The position numbers were made by a program, and so were the translations under genes. The notes beneath the pieces were generated by a model. That model made no database searches. It saw only the letters and a program-made list of their open reading frames with translations, and was not told the origin of the DNA. From Dyadobacter fanqingshengii (GTDB taxonomy: Bacteria; Bacteroidota; Bacteroidia; Cytophagales; Spirosomataceae), in NCBI RefSeq assembly GCF_023822005.2, contig NZ_CP098806.1, positions 620,001 to 684,000 of the forward strand: a stretch of 64,000 nt of DNA, in the 5' to 3' direction. Shown piece after piece: positions 9,212 through 18,286 of the stretch; the first letter of the stretch is position 1, and each line of letters starts with the position of its first letter.

Positions 9212-10030
9212 TTACTCGATTTTTTTCAGTTCAGCACCGCGGTCCGGTTTTAGGTTCACATTCAAAAACTCCGCATTGGTGTTATTTTCAATGGTAAACC
9301 CTTTCGCAAAGTCAATTTCAACCGCCACCGAATTCGTATTAAACTTAAAAATGTGACCGCCAGCCTTTAAATCGTCAGCCAGGTAATGCAGATGGAAGCC
9401 CGGAACATTGGTCCTGGCCAGATAGGGCGGTAGCAGGAATCCAACGCAGGTGCCGGTGGTGTTATTGTAGTTGAAAAGCTTTTGATGTTCACCTAAATGT
9501 GCCGTCAGCGTGCTGTAGGGAGGTTTTGCCGGACTGGCTGCACGGGTCGTCATGGAGGAAAAAGAGCCTGTTATTTTAATTGCATAGATGGTGTTGGCAT
9601 TCAGTTTCTCAACCAGATATTCCTGCAATTTCTCATAGCTTAAATTCGGCTCATTGAAATAAATTGTCGTGTCGGCTTTGAAAAACTTGACAAAGGCAGC
9701 GGAAGTGCTGTCGCTATCGGAAACCTCTTTTACACTGCCGTCCGCGCTCATTTTATACACTTTTCCTTTCAGCATGATGAGCTCGCCGTCCACTTTATTG
9801 AACGTGCCGACGCCGAAATCGCCCCTTGGTTTTAAATCTCCGACCCTCAGATTGCCATCAAAAACGCCAGCCATTAAAGCATCGATGATTGAATATTGGT
9901 ACATAAAATCTTTATCGGAATTTGGCCAGGAAGCCGGCATTCGGGCAGAATGACAAGATATCAGGAAAATAGAAAAAATAGAGGCCGACAAGATGGACAG
10001 CACACGGTCATGGATAAAATTATTCTTCAT
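9212..10030 (-). CDS. budA: Alpha-acetolactate decarboxylase, exported/lipoprotein
   Basis: Converts alpha-acetolactate to acetoin with CO2 release. After an N-terminal signal with a lipobox-like end (LISCHS) the protein follows the acetolactate decarboxylase pattern: YQYSIIDALMAGVFDG, GDFGVGTFNKVDGE, and a zinc site in HLHYLADDLKAGGH (three His). At 272 residues it is full length for the family plus signal. No acetolactate synthase or butanediol dehydrogenase lies nearby, so it is a stand-alone enzyme acting on exported acetolactate. Assignment is by motif and is strong. Confidence 0.9.
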   Translation of the reverse strand: MKNNFIHDRVLSILSASIFSIFLISCHSARMPASWPNSDKDFMYQYSIIDALMAGVFDGNLRVGDLKPRGDFGVGTFNKVDGELIMLKGKVYKMSADGSVKEVSDSDSTSAAFVKFFKADTTIYFNEPNLSYEKLQEYLVEKLNANTIYAIKITGSFSSMTTRAASPAKPPYSTLTAHLGEHQKLFNYNNTTGTCVGFLLPPYLARTNVPGFHLHYLADDLKAGGHIFKFNTNSVAVEIDFAKGFTIENNTNAEFLNVNLKPDRGAELKKIE

Positions 10031-10273
10031 TATAAATAATACGGCGATCGTTTAAGTTAGGGCCTTCGCGCTCAGTTAAAACGCAAAATAAAGTTCGTCT
10101 ACTCACAATGACCAAATCCATCGGCTCCGGCATAGTCGCTAGCAACACCTGAATAGAACCCTGCCGTTGTTATTTTGTAGAAAAGGAAGGAAAGCCTGCG
10201 CATAGTTGATATTTTAGAAAAAAAGGCTCAACTTAAAATCAGTTACAAATCCCTTAACCAATCACTCCTTAAA

Positions 10274-11482
10274 ATGAAGAAGCTTCTACTCATGCTTACC
10301 TTGCCGGTGCTTTCATTTGCCCAGACCACGGGCGTGACCATGTCGCCCAAGGCCGCGAAGATCCATGCAAACGCCCTCACCATTGACACCCACGCCGACG
10401 TTCCCATCAATATGATGAAGCCGGGTTTCGACATTGCGGTGGAACATGATTATGAAAAAGATCGCTCTCAAATCGATTTTCCAAGAATGATCAAAGGCGG
10501 AATGGATGGCATGTTCTTCGCCGTCTATCTGGGTCAGGGCAAAAGGTCCGAAGAAGCAAACGCAGAGGCTAAGCAAAAAGCGTTGGCGATTTTTAATAAA
10601 ATTCACGAATCAGTTAAACTGAATCCAGCTGTGGCGGGTATCGCAACAACTTCAAAGGATGCTTACAGATTGCAAAAAGAGGGGAAGCGTGCCGTGTTTA
10701 TCGGTATGGAAAATGGTTGGCCGATCGGGAAGGATTTATCCAGCATTAAACAATATTACGATCTCGGCTTACGCTATGTCACCCTTTCGCATTCATCCAA
10801 CAATGATATATGCGATTCCTCAACCGACGGTGATGGCCCGGAACACAATGGTTTAAGCGCTTTTGGTGAAGAAGTTGTGAAGGAAATGAACAAGTTAGGC
10901 ATGATGGTAGACATTTCCCACGTGTCGGATTCTACCTTTTATGACGTGATTAAGCTCACAAAAGCACCAATTATCGCATCTCATTCCTCGTGTCGCGCAT
11001 TATGTGACGTTCCGCGTAATATGACAGACGATATGATCAAAACTTTGGCAAAAAACGGCGGCGTAATCCAGATCAATTTCGTTCCGGGTTTTGTGAAAAA
11101 GCCTTCTCAGCCGCACGAAATGTCATTGAAAGCATTGCGCTTGAAAATCCGCCAGACCGATTTATCAGATGCAGATAAAAAGGCGTTGCGCGACGAAATG
11201 AAAGCCATTAATGAAAAATACAAGTCGGACATGCCAACGCTTAAAGAAGCCGTGGACCACATTGAGCACGTGATCAAGCTTACTTCGGTGGATCATGTGG
11301 GCATTGGCATGGACCTGGACGGGGGTGGAGAGGTGATCGGCCTGCACGATGTAAGCCAGATTGGCGGCATTACGGAAGAGCTTGTACAGCGAGGTTATTC
11401 TGCAAAGGAGATCGAAAAAATTTGGGGAGGCAACATCATGCGCGTTTTGGATCAGGTGGAGAAAGTCGCGGGCACAATGTAA
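10274..11482 (+). CDS. Membrane dipeptidase (renal dipeptidase family M19), exported
   Basis: 402 residues with a short signal peptide (end near SFAQT). The binuclear zinc site of M19 dipeptidases is complete: HxD in DTHADVP, bridging Glu in GMENGW, His in ISHVSDS and ASHSSCR, and Asp in GIGMDLDGG. It hydrolyses a broad range of dipeptides, including D-amino-acid ones in some homologues. It stands alone, divergent from budA over 243 bp. Confidence 0.94.
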   Translation: MKKLLLMLTLPVLSFAQTTGVTMSPKAAKIHANALTIDTHADVPINMMKPGFDIAVEHDYEKDRSQIDFPRMIKGGMDGMFFAVYLGQGKRSEEANAEAKQKALAIFNKIHESVKLNPAVAGIATTSKDAYRLQKEGKRAVFIGMENGWPIGKDLSSIKQYYDLGLRYVTLSHSSNNDICDSSTDGDGPEHNGLSAFGEEVVKEMNKLGMMVDISHVSDSTFYDVIKLTKAPIIASHSSCRALCDVPRNMTDDMIKTLAKNGGVIQINFVPGFVKKPSQPHEMSLKALRLKIRQTDLSDADKKALRDEMKAINEKYKSDMPTLKEAVDHIEHVIKLTSVDHVGIGMDLDGGGEVIGLHDVSQIGGITEELVQRGYSAKEIEKIWGGNIMRVLDQVEKVAGTM

Positions 11483-11605
11483 TATGCCGCTGTATCTGAC
11501 GGATTTAGCAATTTGGGTTAAAAAAATATATACATTTTAAGAAATAGTTTAATAAAATTGTAAATCTTACATCCTCATAGAAATTATTAAAATTGTGTAT
11601 TGCAA

Positions 11606-13615
11606 ATGGCTAAGTTAACTGGTAAAAAAAAGACAGACTCAACTTCTGATCCTGCTGAGGGCAAGTCGGACATTATCCGGGACCGAGAGTTGAATGCGGT
11701 AGAAACGATAAGCCGTTTTACAGATTTTGATATACACCTCTTTCGCCAGGGCAAGCATTTCAAGCTTTACGAAAAGCTGGGCTCTCACGTCATGGAATTC
11801 AAAGGCGTTACCGGGACCTACTTTGCAGTCTGGGCGCCTAATGCTACTTATATATCAGTTGTTGGGAATTTTAATGGCTGGAACCAGGGCGCACATTCAC
11901 TCGCGCCGCGTTGGGATAGCTCGGGGATATGGGAAGGCTGGATTCCGGATGTGGGCGTAGGGGAGGTTTATAAATATTATATAGTAGCCGAAAACGGCCA
12001 GTCTCAGGAAAAATCAGATCCTTTTGCACTCTGGTGCGAAGTAGCGCCGCGTACGGCTTCCATTGTGTGGGATACCTGGTACGAATGGGGCGACTCGGAC
12101 TGGATGAAGATCCGCAAAGAGAAAAATAAGCTCAATGCGCCCATTTCGGTTTATGAAGTCCATTTAGGTTCATGGCAGCGTGACCCGTCCGATCCTGAAA
12201 GGTATCTGACTTATAAAGAAATTGCAGTGTCCCTGGTTCCCTATGTAAAGGAAATGGGTTTTACGCACGTAGAGCTGATGCCCCCTATGGAGCATCCTTA
12301 TCCGCCATCATGGGGTTATCAGATTACCGGCTACTTTTCCTGCGCCTCCCGAATGGGCACCCCGCAGGAGTTGATGTATCTCATTGATCAGCTTCACCAG
12401 GCTGGAATCGGCGTTTATGTGGACTGGGTTCCCTCGCATTTCCCGGGTGATGCGCATGGACTTTTCCGTTTCGACGGCACCTCGCTTTACGAGCATGAAG
12501 ATCCGCGCAAAGGTTATCACCCCGACTGGAAAAGCTATATTTTCAACTATGGCCGCAACGAAGTAAGGTCGTTTTTGATCAGTAACGCTATTTTCTGGCT
12601 CGACCGCTATCATATGGATGGCCTTCGTGTTGATGCCGTCGCTTCCATGCTGTATCTGGACTATTCCAGAAAGCACGGCGAATGGATCCCGAATGAATTT
12701 GGCGGAAGGGAGAACCTGGAAGCGATTTCATTACTGCGTGAAATGAATGTGGCTGCCTATACCGAATTCCCTGACATTCAAACCATTGCAGAGGAGTCAA
12801 CTGCGTTTCCTGGCGTGTCGCGTCCTGTGTTTGTAGGCGGGCTGGGCTTTGGGATGAAATGGATGATGGGCTGGATGAACGATACATTGAAGTATTTTGA
12901 AAAAGACTCCGCTTTCCGTAAATGGCACCAGGATCAACTGACATTCAGTCTGGTATATGCATTTTCGGAAAATTTCATGTTGCCATTCTCACATGATGAG
13001 GTGGTTTACGGCAAGAAATCGCTGATCAATAAAATGCCTGGCGACGAGTGGCAGAAGTTCGCGAATTTGAGATTAATGTTCACCTATATGTTTGCGCATC
13101 CTGGTACGAAGCTCATGTTCATGGGCTGCGAATTCGGGCAAACTTCGGAATGGGCTTTTCAGCAGAGCCTGGATTGGCACTTGCTTGAAAATCCAATGCA
13201 TAAAGGAATGAAGGACTGTGTGACTGCTTTGAATAATTTATACAAAACAGAGCCCGCCCTGTACGATTTTTCATTCTCCCACGATGGTTTCGAATGGATC
13301 GACACGCAGGACCGGGAAAATTCAGTTTTGGTTTTTGCCAGAAAAGCAATGGATCCAGCTCAAAATGTGGTCGTCGTGCTCAATCTGACGCCTATTCCGC
13401 GCATGGGTTACCGCGTGGGCGTGCTCACGGAGGGCAACTGGCAGGAAATCTTTAATTCGGATGCAGCAGAATTTCAGGGAAGCGGCGTTATTAACGCCGG
13501 GGCTGTCACCTCGGAAGCGCATCAATGGCATGGCAAAAGCAATTCGGTAATTCTGGACTTGCCGCCTATGGGAGCGATCGTTCTCAAGAAAAACGCAGCA
13601 ACAAGACGAATATAA
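11606..13615 (+). CDS. glgB: 1,4-alpha-glucan branching enzyme
   Basis: Cuts alpha-1,4 glucan and rejoins it as alpha-1,6 branches in glycogen synthesis. Order: a short lysine-rich N-terminal tail, a CBM48 beta-sandwich (about 45-150), a GH13 barrel, and a C-terminal all-beta domain. GH13 regions are all visible: VDWVPSHF, DGLRVDAVAS (nucleophile Asp), TIAEEST (acid Glu) and FSHDEVV. At 669 residues it is standard for a GlgB with one CBM48. I use the ATG at 11606; a TTG two codons upstream is possible. No other glycogen gene is adjacent; a strong terminator follows. Confidence 0.96.
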   Translation: MAKLTGKKKTDSTSDPAEGKSDIIRDRELNAVETISRFTDFDIHLFRQGKHFKLYEKLGSHVMEFKGVTGTYFAVWAPNATYISVVGNFNGWNQGAHSLAPRWDSSGIWEGWIPDVGVGEVYKYYIVAENGQSQEKSDPFALWCEVAPRTASIVWDTWYEWGDSDWMKIRKEKNKLNAPISVYEVHLGSWQRDPSDPERYLTYKEIAVSLVPYVKEMGFTHVELMPPMEHPYPPSWGYQITGYFSCASRMGTPQELMYLIDQLHQAGIGVYVDWVPSHFPGDAHGLFRFDGTSLYEHEDPRKGYHPDWKSYIFNYGRNEVRSFLISNAIFWLDRYHMDGLRVDAVASMLYLDYSRKHGEWIPNEFGGRENLEAISLLREMNVAAYTEFPDIQTIAEESTAFPGVSRPVFVGGLGFGMKWMMGWMNDTLKYFEKDSAFRKWHQDQLTFSLVYAFSENFMLPFSHDEVVYGKKSLINKMPGDEWQKFANLRLMFTYMFAHPGTKLMFMGCEFGQTSEWAFQQSLDWHLLENPMHKGMKDCVTALNNLYKTEPALYDFSFSHDGFEWIDTQDRENSVLVFARKAMDPAQNVVVVLNLTPIPRMGYRVGVLTEGNWQEIFNSDAAEFQGSGVINAGAVTSEAHQWHGKSNSVILDLPPMGAIVLKKNAATRRI

Positions 13616-13652
13616 CAAGTTTTCGGCCGTTTACTTAAATTGTCAGCATACT

Positions 13653-13687
13653 TAAGGCAGAGAAGCAGATCTCTGCCTTATTTTTTT
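13653..13687 (+). terminator. Rho-independent terminator after glgB
   Basis: A perfect 11-bp stem (13653-13663 with 13670-13680), a 6-nt loop and a run of seven T. A -7-like TACCTTTG follows at 13699-13706 for the next gene. Confidence 0.9.
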
Positions 13688-13729
13688 GTACATTTTTTTA
13701 CCTTTGCCCATCACATCATTTAAAAATCA

Positions 13730-14413
13730 ATGAAAAGCTTCCGATTAATAGTACTTTTTATTTTTCTTGGTTCAATTCAGGGTTTTGCACAAAGTCTTTC
13801 CCGTGTAACGTCGGGCATTGATCTGGGGCTTGGATATCAGGAAAACGAATGGGTTCCGGCAGCTTTGTATCATCAGGAATTGAGTCTGGCCAATTTTCAA
13901 TGGTTCAGAATAGGTTGGGGCGTACGGACGTGGGGATATTACGCAGGGAGAACGAATCTATTACCAAAAGACAATGCTTTATCAAGGGATACACTCGAAT
14001 TTGGGCGGTTAACGGCGAATGGTGTTAGTTTTATTCTCGGCGCAAACGTCAAATTGTGGCGGTTCGACATTGGCGCTAACACAGATATTTTCGGCATTGC
14101 ATTTGGATTGAGGAGAAATGGATTATATACAAAACCCGGTTTTTCAGAAGGAGAGGGCGCCAAATATTATAATGCTTATGTGAAAAGCAACCCCAGCACA
14201 CTGAACCTTCTGCCGCTTGCATTGGATAACCAGAACGGGAATTCGGAAGTATTTCTCCGTTACTGGATCACGGACCGCATTGGCGTAAAGCTAGCCTATA
14301 TGGCAGGACGGATCACCTACGCGACCGAAGCTAAACTGGACAACGGGCAGAAACGTTTCAGCAAAACCTACGGCGTTCCCAATCTTTCGATTTCGTTCCC
14401 ATTGTACAATTGA
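13730..14413 (+). CDS. Exported hypothetical protein, probable outer-membrane beta-barrel
   Basis: 227 residues with an N-terminal signal peptide (cleavage near GFAQS). The rest alternates polar and aromatic/hydrophobic residues in strand-length segments (LANFQWFRIGWGVRTW, WRFDIGANTDIFGIAFG, VFLRYWITDRIGVKLAYM) and ends in a hydrophobic/aromatic strand. This is how small beta-barrels look. No named family is recognised. The TACCTTTG box 24 bp upstream is a candidate -7 element. Confidence 0.75.
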   Translation: MKSFRLIVLFIFLGSIQGFAQSLSRVTSGIDLGLGYQENEWVPAALYHQELSLANFQWFRIGWGVRTWGYYAGRTNLLPKDNALSRDTLEFGRLTANGVSFILGANVKLWRFDIGANTDIFGIAFGLRRNGLYTKPGFSEGEGAKYYNAYVKSNPSTLNLLPLALDNQNGNSEVFLRYWITDRIGVKLAYMAGRITYATEAKLDNGQKRFSKTYGVPNLSISFPLYN

Positions 14414-14435
14414 TCAGCACACATTTATTCCTGTC

Positions 14436-15107
14436 ATGAGCGAAATGCTGACCGATTCCCATAAATACAAACTCTGGAAGGGCAAATTAGAAGGCAACGG
14501 CCTGGACATTCACCGAGTTGATGAACTTTACAGCCGCAGGAATGGCAATGGAGAAGTGCTCTTTTCATTGTTATACACAGATGCGACCACTCCAGAAGGC
14601 AACAAAATTCCGCCTATTTGTTTTCTGAAAGGCGAGGTCGTCAGCGTATTAATCTGTTTTATAGACGTCGATAGCCGCGAAAAGTATTTGTTACTAGTTC
14701 AGCAAAGAAGGATTTGCGACGGATCAATGACCTTCGAACACCCTGCGGGAATGCTCGACAGTGAAAGCGATGCCGCCGCAGTCGCCGCCAGGGAAGTTTT
14801 CGAAGAAACCGGCATCCAGGTTCAGAAAGATCAACTGACAAAGGTGAACGAACAGCCTTTTTATCCCTCCACCGGCACCAGCGACGAAGCCATGTACATG
14901 TTCTACTGCGAGCTGGAACTGACCGCCCAGGCGATTCATTCTTATCATAACCAGACCCAGGGTTTACTTTCCGACCATGAGTATATCAACACCCAGGTGG
15001 TTCCGTTCGCAGAAGGTCACAAGCTGATTACCAACGTGAACGGCATTTTACTCAATTATTTGTATCTCAAAGGCGTCCAGGACTGGGATCTTTTGAAGCA
15101 ACTTTAA
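14436..15107 (+). CDS. Nudix hydrolase
   Basis: 223-residue Nudix protein of the ADP-ribose/nucleoside-diphosphate-sugar pyrophosphatase size. The Nudix box covers AGMLDSESDAAAVAAREV plus FEETG: the REVFEETG core is intact, but the first Glu of the consensus (seventh position after Gly) is Ser, with a Glu one place earlier. The N-terminal domain (about 1-60) precedes the Nudix fold, as in dimeric ADPR pyrophosphatases. It lies 22 nt after the beta-barrel gene, so may be cotranscribed. Substrate not determinable. Confidence 0.88.
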   Translation: MSEMLTDSHKYKLWKGKLEGNGLDIHRVDELYSRRNGNGEVLFSLLYTDATTPEGNKIPPICFLKGEVVSVLICFIDVDSREKYLLLVQQRRICDGSMTFEHPAGMLDSESDAAAVAAREVFEETGIQVQKDQLTKVNEQPFYPSTGTSDEAMYMFYCELELTAQAIHSYHNQTQGLLSDHEYINTQVVPFAEGHKLITNVNGILLNYLYLKGVQDWDLLKQL

Positions 15108-15150
15108 ATGACGTCGCTAACGGAAATTTCCAAAACATTTCTTTCTGCAA

Positions 15151-15182
15151 TTGGTCATAAATCAAAATAGCGGCTATATTTG
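15151..15182 (+). promoter_or_regulatory. Bacteroidota-type promoter for tRNA-Arg
   Basis: TTGG at 15151-15154, a 20-nt spacer and TATATTTG at 15175-15182 match the Bacteroidota sigma-A pattern (-33 TTG and -7 TAnnTTTG). The tRNA begins about 30 nt downstream. Confidence 0.65.
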
Positions 15183-15212
15183 CACCCCATTACCGGCCCC
15201 AAGCCACCAGAA

Positions 15213-15287
15213 GCACCCATAGTTCAATGGATAGAATTTCGGTTTCCGGTACCGACGATATGAGTTCGAATCTCGTTGGGTGCACCA
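15213..15287 (+). tRNA. tRNA-Arg, anticodon CCG
   Basis: A full cloverleaf can be drawn: a 7-bp acceptor stem (GCACCCA with TGGGTGC), a 4-bp D stem (GTTC/GAAT), a 5-bp anticodon stem (TCGGT/ACCGA) around loop TTCCGGT with anticodon CCG, a 4-nt variable loop, and a 5-bp T stem (ATGAG/CTCGT) around TTCGAAT. Discriminator A and CCA are encoded (15284-15287). It reads CGG codons. A promoter and terminator flank it, and an integrase remnant follows. Confidence 0.95.
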
Positions 15288-15308
15288 GATAGCTCATTAA
15301 AATCAATC

Positions 15309-15349
15309 AAAACCCTGCAAATCAACGATTTACAGGGTTTTTGTTTTTT
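15309..15349 (+). terminator. Terminator after tRNA-Arg
   Basis: A 14-nt arm beginning AAACCCTG (15309-15322) pairs with an arm ending CAGGGTTT (one mismatch) around AAC, followed by a broken T run. Confidence 0.8.
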
Positions 15350-15384
15350 GAGAAAGTGTCAAAATATGCATTTTTTAGCAAAAT

Positions 15385-15435
15385 TCTGGTGAGTAATTCG
15401 GGAGTCAGCTCTGAAAGCGGAATCGACTCACCAGA
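15385..15435. repeat. Long inverted repeat between tRNA-Arg and integrase
   Basis: Perfect 10-bp outer arms (TCTGGTGAGT at 15385-15394, ACTCACCAGA at 15426-15435) enclose a second inner pairing of ATTC (15396-15399) with GAAT (15420-15423). There is no U-tract, so it is unlikely to be a terminator. The position just downstream of a tRNA and upstream of an integrase suggests a recombinase/excisionase site or a regulatory hairpin of the former element. Confidence 0.55.
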
Positions 15436-15532
15436 CATGGTGTAACGTATTGTATAACAGCTGGTTCACCTCGTAAACATCTTGATTTTTTCAAACTGCA
15501 AACCTACTTTTATTCACATAAAGAAGTATGTT

Positions 15533-16315
15533 ATGCTTAGTAAAACATTTAATCTGCTCTTTTATTTAAAGAAGCCCAAGAACTATTTAAATGGCAAGAT
15601 GCCTATTTACCTACGCGTCACGACAGATGGCTCTCGTTTTGAACTGGCTGCAAAAAGGGATTGCGAGCCAGAAAAATGGAATTCAGTATCTGGAAGGGTA
15701 GCTGGCACAAAACAGGATGTGCGGAGTTTAAATGCTTATTTGGATAGTTTACAAACGAAGGTCTATGAGGCGCACCGAACATTGATCGATTCCGGCAAAG
15801 AGGTTACGGCAGAGTCGATAAAAAATCTTCTATTAGGCATCAATGATCATCCTAAAATGATCTTAGAAGTTTTTCGGGAACATAACAATGAGATGCATGC
15901 GCTAATAGAAAAAGACTTTGCGAGAAGTACTTATAACCGTTATGAAGCTGCATTGCGAAATGTTGAGGAGTTTTTACTTTTTAAGTATAAGGTCTTGGAC
16001 GTAAGTCTTGATAAATTGGACTACGGTTTGATCTCGGCCTATGCATTCTATTTAAAAGGGAAAAGGAATATTTCTCACAATACTACGATGAGGTACCTCG
16101 TATATTTCAAAAAGATCGTACTGCTCTGCGTTAAAAATGGATGGGTTCCCCGCGACCCTTTCATTTTTTGCTGTTACACCGGGCTGTCTTACGTGGACGT
16201 TCAGAAATTGAAGAGGTCGGAAGTTATTGATGGCTTTGACGGAAAAAAGTGGATATCAATAAAGAGACAAAAAACTGATACGCCTTCCAAAATTCCTTTG
16301 CTACCAGTTGCTTGA
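15533..16315 (+). pseudogene. Tyrosine recombinase/integrase, internally deleted and truncated
   Basis: The N-terminal ~200 residues are a good Bacteroidota phage-type integrase: an arm-binding domain (FYLKKPKNYLNGKMPIYLRV) and a SAM-like core-binding domain (ARSTYNRYEAALRNVEEFL). After NGWVPRDPF the sequence jumps straight to IFCCYTGLSYVDVQKLKR, which in intact homologues comes ~50 residues later, so the linker and first catalytic Arg segment are lost in frame. The protein then stops at IPLLPVA, before the HxxR and Tyr boxes, so it cannot be catalytic. Start chosen at the internal ATG 15533. It marks an old element inserted at tRNA-Arg. Confidence 0.85.
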
Positions 16316-16423
16316 AGAAGGATAACAATTTCTAACTTCTAACAGTCTCCCAGCTTGGTATTACCATTGATTTGTTCCAGGATGTTTTCCGCTTTTGAAG
16401 AAAGTTTCATTGCTATGTTCTGA

Positions 16424-16858
16424 TTACCGGTCCCTAATATCAAGCAGCTTCAACGGATTTCCGCCGTCGATGTAAAGTTTACCATTTCGTTTTAGAGCTT
16501 TCCGGATTTTTTCAATAGCCTGCCTCTCTATTTCGGGATGTCTTCCATCCAGCGCACCCACTCGAACCGAAAATGCGAAATCGAATTGTTCTTCGCCCGC
16601 TTGAAGCTCAAAATTTTCGATTGATTCGGTACGAAACGCCAGCACTCCGGAAGCAATTTCTGCTTTATTATTTTCGATAGCCTGCCTGATAGCCTTGGAT
16701 GAACGATCAATTCCCAGAACGCTGCCACCTGGAACACGTTTGGCAACTTCGCGGGCGGCTGCGCCCGACCCACAGCCGATTTCCAGTATTCTCATACCTT
16801 CTTTTAACGGCAGTGCATCCACAATTTCTTGAAGTCGGCTCGAAAGCTTATTGGCCAT
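16424..16858 (-). CDS. Class I SAM-dependent methyltransferase
   Basis: 144-residue small methyltransferase. Motif I is ILEIGCGSGAAAREV (SAM binding), motif II VLGIDRSS, and the motif IV/post-I region FDFAFSVRVGALDG. The end KLYIDGGNPLKL is the motif VI strand. At this length it is a bare Rossmann core with no extra substrate domain, and the substrate is unknown. First gene downstream of the integrase scar, on the opposite strand, and 26 nt from the next VOC gene, probably in one operon with it. Confidence 0.85.
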   Translation of the reverse strand: MANKLSSRLQEIVDALPLKEGMRILEIGCGSGAAAREVAKRVPGGSVLGIDRSSKAIRQAIENNKAEIASGVLAFRTESIENFELQAGEEQFDFAFSVRVGALDGRHPEIERQAIEKIRKALKRNGKLYIDGGNPLKLLDIRDR

Positions 16859-16884
16859 AACTTTTCGATTTTAGTTGCCCCAGA

Positions 16885-17253
16885 TTATTCTCTGTTTTTC
16901 ACAATATAGACTGAGCCAGCCGGATCGGTGATCCAGTGCATATTATCAGGAAGTTCTTCCAGTTCGTCACACGTTGCAATACCGTGGGATTTCAGATATT
17001 CAGTTGCTTCCGCGACATTTTCGACATTGAGCTCCAACCAGGTTTCGGAATGCGTATAATTATCGACGCAGTCCAGCCACATGACATTGTTGCCGAAGCT
17101 AACCCGGTGTGTTCTTGAAACTGTTGGATTTGTAATAGGCCGTTCTTCCACGATGAGTTTGAGAATGTCTCGATAGAAATGAACTGTGGCTTCGTATTTA
17201 GCTTTCGGAATCTTCACGGCAATGTTGATGCCGCCTTCGAATTTGATATCCAT
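16885..17253 (-). CDS. VOC family protein
   Basis: 122-residue single glyoxalase-fold protein: INIAVKIPKAKYEATVHFY opens module one, WLELNVENVAEATEYLKSHG module two, and HWITDPAGSVYIVKN the final strand. Directly followed, with a 1-nt gap, by the frameshifted VOC gene upstream in the transcript. Metal-dependent lyase or dioxygenase, or drug binding, are the family options; none can be chosen. Confidence 0.85.
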   Translation of the reverse strand: MDIKFEGGINIAVKIPKAKYEATVHFYRDILKLIVEERPITNPTVSRTHRVSFGNNVMWLDCVDNYTHSETWLELNVENVAEATEYLKSHGIATCDELEELPDNMHWITDPAGSVYIVKNRE

Positions 17254-17254
17254 T

Positions 17255-17762
17255 TCAATTACTGCTTTTCATTTGTTCAACCGCATTCCACCCTTCTGGA
17301 GTAATTCCCATGATCTCGGTGACTGCCCCAATTGTTTCATAAGTATTGAAAAATGCCATTCTCGCAATAGGATGATCCACTTCACTGATGATTTCATATC
17401 CTTTTGCCTGAAATTTCCCGACGACCTCTTCGAAATCGCTAACCGAAATCCTGTATGCGAAATGCTGTGCTCCGCCTGCTGGATATTGATTCAAATAATC
17501 ATGAAACATGCTTTGACCCGCTAAGGGCTGAACGAGTTCTACGAAAGTTAGACCATTGTACGCCTGCGTGGTGAGCCATTCTGCGGCCACCACCTCGCCT
17601 CGGTAAGTCATGCCTAGGTGCTGCGCACGAACTAGCTCAGGCAGGAAAGGTGGGGATGCCAAGGCTTTTAGAAAAGAATTCCGCAGCCGCGTGAATATCT
17701 TTCACTACCCAGCAAATCTGGGCAAATTCAAGTTTTGAGATAATATCGTCAATGCCTTCCAT
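17255..17762 (-). pseudogene. VOC family protein with a single frameshift
   Basis: An ATG at 17762 opens a VOC N-terminus (KLEFAQICWVVKDIHAAAEF) that ends in a stop after GIPTFPA. The continuing VOC sequence resumes at once in the neighbouring frame (LPELVRAQHLGMTYRGE) and runs to 17255 with the normal second module (HFAYRISVSDFEEVVGKFQ, TEIMGITPEGW). One indel near 17645 restores a ~168-residue protein. Either a recent pseudogene or a base-call error. The 135-residue downstream ORF alone lacks the first VOC strands. Confidence 0.8.
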
Positions 17763-17999
17763 ATAAGTACATTCTTGGATTGATGGTTTACAAAACTATC
17801 AATTGCGGCATTGACAATTGTGGGGGATTTAAGACAACAGCGAGGGTGGATCGGGACGTTGTTGTAAATGCTTGAGTTATAAACTGTTTATTCAATATTT
17901 AAATGACGGCTAAATGTTAGCCAATTATTCATCTAAATAAATTAAAAAAACTCATTAAAACTCTATGCCTTTATGCCAGCAATTATATAGTTTGATTTC

Positions 18000-18286
18000 C
18001 TAAGATCTATAAAAACCGTAAACGATTAAGGCCACCAGTATTGATTCTGTGATCCAGATTGTGCGCTTGTTGGAATGCGCGATCCGGCTAATTAGCCAAT
18101 GGCCTCCTAAGCAGACAGCCATGATAAGCAGTCCAAGAACAATTTCGAGCGGATAGTCTCGCTTCTGGTCTGGTGTTCCATAAGTACATAAAACAAGCCA
18201 TGCAGAATTTCGTAAAGACCCAATAATGCTCCCAGCATCAGCGGAGTAATCCAGGTCAGCAAGTTTTTAATACTCATACCTGTCAT
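18000..18286 (-). pseudogene. Small membrane protein broken by one frameshift
   Basis: Reading from an ATG at 18286 gives MTGMSIKNLLTWITPLMLGA and a hydrophobic helix to FYVL, then the frame closes. A second frame continues as YGTPDQKRDYPLEIVLGLL, a further hydrophobic helix, WLISRIAH, another helix and YGFYRS at 18000. The total of 287 nt is one short of a multiple of three, so one lost base explains it. The restored protein would be ~95 residues with three membrane helices. Its ATG overlaps the stop of the 47-residue gene (ATGA), which argues for an operon. Family unknown. Confidence 0.65.
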
